Part shown: positions 62,861-64,000 of the stretch, piece by piece
Position numbering within the stretch: the stretch's first letter is position 1
Layout: the number at the start of each line of letters is the position of its first letter
Source of the DNA: Nocardia terpenica
GTDB lineage: Bacteria; Actinomycetota; Actinomycetes; Mycobacteriales; Mycobacteriaceae
DNA length: 64,000 nucleotides
Direction: 5' to 3'
NCBI RefSeq assembly: GCF_013186535.1
Contig: NZ_JABMCZ010000002.1
Location: 62,001-126,000 of the forward strand
The notes under the pieces: generated by a model
The model's database searches: none
What the model was told of the DNA's origin: nothing
The model's input: the letters and a program-made list of their open reading frames with translations, nothing else
Made by a program: the position numbers and the translations under genes

Positions 62861-64000
62861 TCAGTGCTGGCCGGGCCCGGTGGGCAGGGCGTCGTAACTG
62901 GTCAGGGCGTTGTCCTTGGACAGGGTCGGGCCCGGCACCAACTGGCCGACGATCTCCCACGGCGCCAGTTTGGGCGCGCGGCCCAGGCCGAGCACCTCGG
63001 CGGTGCCGAGATCCGGAACGCCGTAGCGGACACCGTTGTCGGCGACGTAGAACAGGGCGTCGCGGCGCGGACTGCCGGTGGCGACGCCGGTGGCCTGCAC
63101 GAATTCGCCGGAGGCGGGCGGGATGTAGACCGCGTCCACGTGCTCGCCGGTGCCGGTGGCGGTCGTCAGCGTCACCGGCTTCTCCGAATCCGCCAGCGGC
63201 AGACGGGTTCCCGCCAGCAGGGTGACCCCGGCGCGGTCCGACGGGGCGTCGGTGGTGTCGCCGCGCTGCCCCGGCGCGTTGCCGGGCGCCTTCGACCAGG
63301 CCAGGCAGGCGACGGGGGCGTCGTCGGCGGACAGGATCTTCGGGACGGCGTCCGGGAAGCGGTCGACCGGCAGCTCGTGCACCGGCTGCACGCCGTCCAG
63401 CACGTCCGGCGGCATCGCCTTGACATCGCTCATGCCCTGCGCGTTCGCGAAGCGGATCACCTGGGCCGTGAACGGCGAAATGCGTTGCACCCCATCGGCG
63501 AGCACCACATACAGCTCGGACCGGTCGGAGCCGTCCAGCGAGGCCACCCGGATCACGCCGCCGATCGGCACGCTCGACAGGCGGCCGGGGCCGGGCTCAC
63601 CGGCGCGCGCGATGGTCGGCGGGGTCAGGGCCGGAACCTCGGTGGCCACATCGATCAGCCCCGTGGACACCGGGCGCGCCGGGTGCGCGGTCAGGCCGAG
63701 CGTGCGGGCCATCACCGTGTTCTGCGGATCCACCTCGGCGCGCTGGCCGCCGTAGATCAGATAGGTCTTGTCGTTGCGCTTGACGAGCAGCGCGGCGTCC
63801 TTGTCGGCCACCCGCATGCGCTCGCTCAACCGGGGCTGCCCGGCCAGCACCGTCGTGGCCACCTGCGTGGCGCCCGCCGCGCTGCCGGAGTCCGAGAGCC
63901 GCACCTGATCGCAGAGGGTCCAGTCGGATCGGTCGCCCTGCTTGGATCCGGGCAGCGCCGCCGGGGCGCCGGGAATGCCGAGAATCGGGCCGCGCGGCAG
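62861..64000 (-). CDS. eccB: T7SS core protein EccB (second locus), N-terminus beyond right edge
   Basis: The last 380 codons of an EccB, open at the right edge; the GTG at 63904 is not the start, because the frame continues with EccB sequence (RGPILGIPGAPAALP, DWTLCDQV). It matches the first-locus EccB throughout the periplasmic domain: QTYLIYGG-like KTYLIYGGQRAEVDP, ELPVDRFPDAVP, YVADNGVRYGVPD and the final PTLSKDNALTSYD. The membrane helix and hallmark N-terminus must lie outside. Same role as the other EccB. Confidence 0.9.
   Translation of the reverse strand: MPRGPILGIPGAPAALPGSKQGDRSDWTLCDQVRLSDSGSAAGATQVATTVLAGQPRLSERMRVADKDAALLVKRNDKTYLIYGGQRAEVDPQNTVMARTLGLTAHPARPVSTGLIDVATEVPALTPPTIARAGEPGPGRLSSVPIGGVIRVASLDGSDRSELYVVLADGVQRISPFTAQVIRFANAQGMSDVKAMPPDVLDGVQPVHELPVDRFPDAVPKILSADDAPVACLAWSKAPGNAPGQRGDTTDAPSDRAGVTLLAGTRLPLADSEKPVTLTTATGTGEHVDAVYIPPASGEFVQATGVATGSPRRDALFYVADNGVRYGVPDLGTAEVLGLGRAPKLAPWEIVGQLVPGPTLSKDNALTSYDALPTGPGQH

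Overview
The window is high-GC actinobacterial DNA, most likely from Nocardia or a close relative in the Mycobacteriales. The evidence is two type VII secretion (ESX/T7SS) loci, an F420-type luciferase-like oxidoreductase, a CsoR regulator, many GTG/TTG starts, and the order truA-rplQ-rpoA-rpsD-rpsK-rpsM-rpmJ-infA, which also borders the ESX-4 region in Mycobacterium tuberculosis (recalled, not searched). No rRNA or tRNA gene, insertion sequence, prophage or CRISPR array was seen. No stretch over 300 bases lacks a gene.

Left part (1-8.1 kb): a truncated FHA-domain protein, a lipoprotein zinc metallopeptidase, a second FHA protein with a possible zinc-binding Cys cluster, a T7SS-associated membrane protein of the Rv3446c type whose central linker is built from tandem repeats and hairpin elements, a membrane metallophosphoesterase and a secreted alpha/beta-hydrolase. 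From 8.1 to 17.3 kb lies a same-strand array of five paralogous lipoproteins and two paralogous transmembrane Ser/Thr kinases, arranged as lipoprotein x3, kinase, lipoprotein x2, kinase. I see it as the best candidate for an undescribed system: exported lipoproteins that may act with the kinase ectodomains.

First T7SS locus (17.4-33 kb, ESX-4-like): a WXG100 pair, EccC, EccD, mycosin, an EspC/EspA-like substrate pair with a 52-aa coupled small gene, signal peptidase I, an MFS permease, EccB and EccE. EccA and EspG are absent from it. Then comes a housekeeping stretch (33-44.3 kb): FMN reductase, PAS/GAF-like protein, epimerase, methylthioadenosine phosphorylase, CsoR with a palindromic operator, F420 oxidoreductase, truA, the alpha operon (rpsM-rpsK-rpsD-rpoA-rplQ) with rpmJ and infA, and a second MFS permease.

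Second T7SS locus (44.5-64 kb, complete-type): an EspI-like MinD ATPase with a repeat-rich N-terminus, a DUF4254-like gene, a GntR/GNAT pair, EccC, mycosin, EccD, EccA, a large EspB-like substrate, the EspG chaperone, EccE and a right-truncated EccB. In each locus the motor (EccC), channel (EccD), scaffold (EccB/EccE) and protease (MycP) would form the inner-membrane machine. EccA and EspG in the second locus point to chaperone-dependent substrates. The WXG100 pair of the second locus is not in the window and may lie past the right edge.
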